From: Aliishimia sp965656085 | Lineage (GTDB): Bacteria > Pseudomonadota > Alphaproteobacteria > Rhodobacterales > Rhodobacteraceae | DNA: 64,000 bases | Reading direction: 5' to 3' | Assembly (NCBI GenBank): GCA_965656085.1 | Contig: CBFHJA010000010.1 | Location: 1 to 64,000, forward strand | In this document: positions 61,335 to 64,000 of the stretch, piece by piece | Position numbering within the stretch: the first letter of the stretch is position 1 | Layout of the letters: each line of letters starts with the position of its first letter | Program-made: the position numbers and the translations under genes | The notes under the pieces: generated by a model | What the model was told of the DNA's origin: nothing | Seen by the model: the letters and a program-made list of their open reading frames with translations, nothing else | The model's database searches: none

Positions 61335-62537
61335 ATGAAACTGCTGTCTGCGACACTCGCACGCGTCAAACCGTCCCCCACTGTGGCGGTCACCGGCAAG
61401 GTGGCCGAGCTGAAGGCCGCCGGGCGCGATATCATCGGTCTGGGCGCGGGCGAGCCCGATTTCGACACGCCGCAGAACATCAAGGACGCCGCCATCGCCG
61501 CGATCAACGCGGGCAAGACCAAGTACACCGCTGTGGATGGCATCCCGGAGCTCAAGGAGGCGGTCTGCGCCAAGTTCAAGCGCGACAACGGCCTGGGCTA
61601 CACCCCGTCGCAGGTCACCATCTCCGGGGGCGGCAAGCAGGTGCTCTACAACGCCCTGATGGCGACGCTCAACGAAGGCGACGAGGTGGTGATCCCGGCC
61701 CCCTACTGGGTGTCCTATCCCGACATGGTCCTGCTCGCGGGCGGCACCCCGGTGGTCGCGGAGGCCTCGGTGCAAACCGGCTACAAGCTCACCGCGGACC
61801 AGCTTGAGGCAGCGATCACCCCCAACACCAAATGGCTGATCTTCAACTCGCCCTCCAATCCGACCGGGGCGGGCTACAGCCGCGCGGAACTCAAGGAACT
61901 GACCGACGTTCTGATGCGCCACCCCCATGTCTGGGTGATGACGGACGATATGTATGAGCACCTTGCCTATGACGGGTTCGCGTTCTGCACCCCCGCCGAG
62001 ATCGAGCCGCGCCTCTATGACCGCACGCTGACTGTGAACGGAGTTTCAAAGGCTTACGCAATGACGGGCTGGCGGATCGGCTATGCGGCGGGACCCGAAG
62101 AGTTGATCGGCGCGATGCGCAAGATCCAATCGCAATCCACGTCAAACCCCTGCTCGATCAGCCAATGGGCCGCCGTGGAGGCGCTGAACGGGCCGCAGGA
62201 TTTCCTCGCGCCGCATAACGAGATCTTCGTGCGCCGCCGCAACCTCGTAGTGGACGCCCTCAACGCCATCCCCGGCATCTCCTGCCCGACCCCGGAAGGC
62301 GCGTTTTACGTCTACCCGTCCATCGCGGGGCTGATCGGCAAGACCTCGGCGGGCGGCACCGAGATCACCGATGACGAGGCCTTCGCGACGGCACTTCTCG
62401 AAGAGCAAGGCGTCGCGGTTGTGTTCGGCGCAGCCTTCGGCCTCTCCCCGAATTTCCGCATCAGCTACGCAACCTCCGACGAGGCCCTCACCGAAGCGTG
62501 CAAACGCATCGCCACGTTCTGCGCCGGTCTGACTTGA
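61335..62537 (+). CDS. aatA: Aspartate aminotransferase (class I/II PLP)
   Basis: 400 residues. PLP lysine in VNGVSKAYAMTGWRIGYAAG; other conserved regions are GLGAGEPDFDTPQNI, GGGKQVLYNALMATLNEGDEVVIPAPYW and FNSPSNPTGAGYS (Asn). This is the Igamma-type aspartate/prephenate aminotransferase common in alphaproteobacteria. Start MKLLSATLARVKPSPT is standard. Divergent from the XRE/sdhE genes. Confidence 0.95.
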   Translation: MKLLSATLARVKPSPTVAVTGKVAELKAAGRDIIGLGAGEPDFDTPQNIKDAAIAAINAGKTKYTAVDGIPELKEAVCAKFKRDNGLGYTPSQVTISGGGKQVLYNALMATLNEGDEVVIPAPYWVSYPDMVLLAGGTPVVAEASVQTGYKLTADQLEAAITPNTKWLIFNSPSNPTGAGYSRAELKELTDVLMRHPHVWVMTDDMYEHLAYDGFAFCTPAEIEPRLYDRTLTVNGVSKAYAMTGWRIGYAAGPEELIGAMRKIQSQSTSNPCSISQWAAVEALNGPQDFLAPHNEIFVRRRNLVVDALNAIPGISCPTPEGAFYVYPSIAGLIGKTSAGGTEITDDEAFATALLEEQGVAVVFGAAFGLSPNFRISYATSDEALTEACKRIATFCAGLT

Positions 62538-62790
62538 CCGCCCGCGCGATTTCCCTGCACGCGACGCCCGTGTCATCATGGACAAAATTTCAATTGGCTG
62601 TATCGCAGCATCATCAGACCATTTGTAAGGAGGGCTCCGCAGACAGGGTCGCCGTTCGAGACCAGAGCGAGGGGGCAAGTTAAAAAAACCACCAACCGGA
62701 CACCATTATGTGCGACAAGGCTGGGAGGATAAGCACAACTTTGACTACGTCCTCTATGAGGGTCGTCAATTTCGTTTTTCACTGCTTTGA
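62538..62790. other. AT-richer intergenic region before the DUF4386 gene
   Basis: 253 bp with noticeably lower GC than the surroundings (for example GTTAAAAAAACCACC around 62680 and GTCAATTTCGTTTTTC near 62765). No gene, hairpin terminator or repeat copy is clear. The base composition suggests recently acquired DNA, or a promoter region, for the next gene. Confidence 0.35.
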
Positions 62791-63444
62791 ATGGAGGCTG
62801 ATTTGAGACCGTATCATTCCGATCCCAGCCTCGTACGCCTCGCCGGGGCGCTTTACCTCACCATAATTATTTGCGGACTTGGCGCCGAGTTGGTCCTGCG
62901 CGGCCCCTTGCTTCAGGGCACGCCTGATCAAGTTGCAAAGGCCCTGAGCGTCAACATCGCGCAACTGAGACTAAGCCTTATGGCAGATACCGTGATGCTG
63001 TTGGCGGATGTCGCGCTTGCGCTCGTCTTTTTCGGCCTGTTGCGTCACATCTCCAATACGCTGGCCCTCGCCGCCATGGTGTTCCGGCTTGGTCAGGCTT
63101 TGCTGATCGGAACCAGCCTGATTGCCCTCGCCAGTGTCCCGTCCTTGCTTGCGGACGCCCCGCGCATCGCGGTGCACATGACCGATCTGCATGCAATTGG
63201 CTATGACGTCGGGTTGATCCTCTTCGCGGTCAACAGTGCGCTCATGTCTATCCTGCTTTGGCGTTCAAAGGTGCCGAAGGTGATCGCAGGTGGCATAGCG
63301 GCTTCGGGCCTCGTTTATGCGACGGGGAGCCTGATACGCCTGATCGCGCCGGACTGGGTCGTCGTGATCGAGCCCGCTTACCTGATCCCCATGATCGCCG
63401 AGAGCGCACTGTGTCTGTGGTTGCTGATCCGGGCAGAGCTTTGA
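62791..63444 (+). CDS. DUF4386 membrane protein
   Basis: 217 residues, six hydrophobic helices. SLVRLAGALYLTIIICGLGAEL at the start and VKALSVNIAQLRLSLMADTVMLLADVALALVFFGLLR-type pattern match DUF4386, widespread in bacteria with unknown role. Preceded by an AT-rich leader and without an obvious partner; possible horizontal gain. Confidence 0.8.
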   Translation: MEADLRPYHSDPSLVRLAGALYLTIIICGLGAELVLRGPLLQGTPDQVAKALSVNIAQLRLSLMADTVMLLADVALALVFFGLLRHISNTLALAAMVFRLGQALLIGTSLIALASVPSLLADAPRIAVHMTDLHAIGYDVGLILFAVNSALMSILLWRSKVPKVIAGGIAASGLVYATGSLIRLIAPDWVVVIEPAYLIPMIAESALCLWLLIRAEL

Positions 63445-63607
63445 GCCTTGGTCCGCCTCCGGGCTCAGAGCCGACCTGCGCGACCGGACACATGAAAGGC
63501 GGCCGTCCTTTCCCACCCTGCGCCGCGCGTATCCCGGTTGCCCTTCCCTGCGAATTGGGGTTCTCTGAGCCCATGCGCACCGCCCCCTTCCGAGCCCGAG
63601 CGACCTG

Positions 63608-64000
63608 ATGGACAGCCTGCCCGAGTATTTCTTCCGCATCCGCGAAAATGGCGCGGCGGTGTTTCGGGTGGATGCCGAGAACCGCAACCGGCGGCTGGAG
63701 ATGGACCAGATCGCGGTGCTGAATATCAAGAATGGCGAGATAAAACCGCATGGCGACCGGATGTTATCGGACGCGGACCGCGCCGCGATCGAGGACTGGA
63801 TGGCGGCGCGGCGGGGCACCCTCGCCGCACGCGATCTGGACGAGATCCGCCGCACCGTGGAACAGCTCAACCTGACGGCGCAGTGGGCGCAAAGCCGCGC
63901 GACAGAGGCCGAGCTTGAGGCGCTGACGGATGAGTTGCTGATGGCAATGCATGATTTGCGCAGCGTGCTGATCCGCAAGAAGGCCGACCGGCTGGACGGC
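63608..64000 (+). CDS. Hypothetical protein cut by the right edge
   Basis: 131 residues so far with no stop before 64000: MDSLPEYFFRIRENGAAVFRVDAENRNRRLEMDQIAVLNIKNGEIKPHGD, then a helical part rich in charged residues (EDWMAARRGTLAARDLDEIRRTVEQLNLTAQWAQSRATEAELEALTDELLMAMHDLRSVLIRKKADRLDG). Coding character is clear throughout. No family recognised; the helical part may be a coiled coil. Confidence 0.7.
   Translation, partial: MDSLPEYFFRIRENGAAVFRVDAENRNRRLEMDQIAVLNIKNGEIKPHGDRMLSDADRAAIEDWMAARRGTLAARDLDEIRRTVEQLNLTAQWAQSRATEAELEALTDELLMAMHDLRSVLIRKKADRLDG

Overview
The window is 64 kb of GC-rich DNA from an alphaproteobacterial chromosome. The gene content and protein style point to the Rhodobacterales (Roseobacter/Paracoccaceae group): TRAP transporters, a urease operon of the Rhodobacterales type, betaine-demethylating enzymes, a DUF1127 protein, ThyX, a cold-shock protein and many small order-specific hypothetical genes. 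This placement is inferred from the sequence without a database search. I saw no rRNA, tRNA, CRISPR array, intact insertion sequence or prophage.

Layout. 1-2.5 kb: a sulfur/persulfide cluster (ETHE1-like metallo-hydrolase cut by the left edge, two YeeE/YedE half-transporters, a DUF2892 protein) diverging from a CcdA/thioredoxin pair. 2.7-8.3 kb: a TRAP transporter (dctP, dctQ, dctM) divergent from acetyl-CoA synthetase. 8.6-12.8 kb: a methanethiol oxidase-like selenium-binding protein with a membrane partner, a lipoprotein with a small membrane protein, and a glycosyltransferase-like protein. 13.2-17 kb: sugar-acid catabolism (FAH hydrolase, IlvD/Edd dehydratase, D-erythronate dehydrogenase-like SDR). 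17.1-24.9 kb: urease genes ureDABCEFG with inserted extra genes (AhpD-like protein, a His-containing small protein, two tandem secreted paralogues, DUF1127, and one gene on the opposite strand). 24.9-31 kb: a catabolic cluster (class III aminotransferase, enolase-superfamily enzyme, dimethylglycine dehydrogenase-like flavoprotein, Rieske oxygenase) that suggests degradation of an N-methylated amino acid or betaine. 31.2-37.6 kb: GST and a polyamine-type ABC transporter with unusually enlarged permeases. 37.7-40.1 kb: the lower D-galactonate pathway. 40.5-43.8 kb: ubiK, lgt, midA, pgeF. 44-50.4 kb: an alpha/beta hydrolase lacking its serine nucleophile, two tandem LysM-solute-binding fusions, two more hydrolases and small genes. 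50.7-54.7 kb: thrS, spx/arsC-like, cspA, thyX. 54.9-59.4 kb: a Slam/type XI-like lipoprotein export pair, gloA and two tandem DUF1194 proteins. 60-64 kb: MarR, sdhE, XRE, aspartate aminotransferase, DUF4386 and a right-edge partial gene.

The most unusual signals are non-coding. (i) A repeat of about 190 bp occurs twice, at 12.9 and 43.8 kb, both times between convergent genes. It carries an array of GCCATAC heptamers spaced 11-12 bp apart and is bounded by GTTAAC sites. (ii) A REP-like double palindrome built on GGTGGGCA/TGCCCACC lies directly downstream of the periplasmic binding-protein gene in both the TRAP and the ABC operon, before the permease genes. (iii) A degenerate intergenic motif of about 25 bp, usually attached to GC-rich hairpins, occurs seven times in both orientations. 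No single system in the window is certainly new; these repeats, the tandem LysM-binding-protein fusions and the modified urease operon are the best leads.
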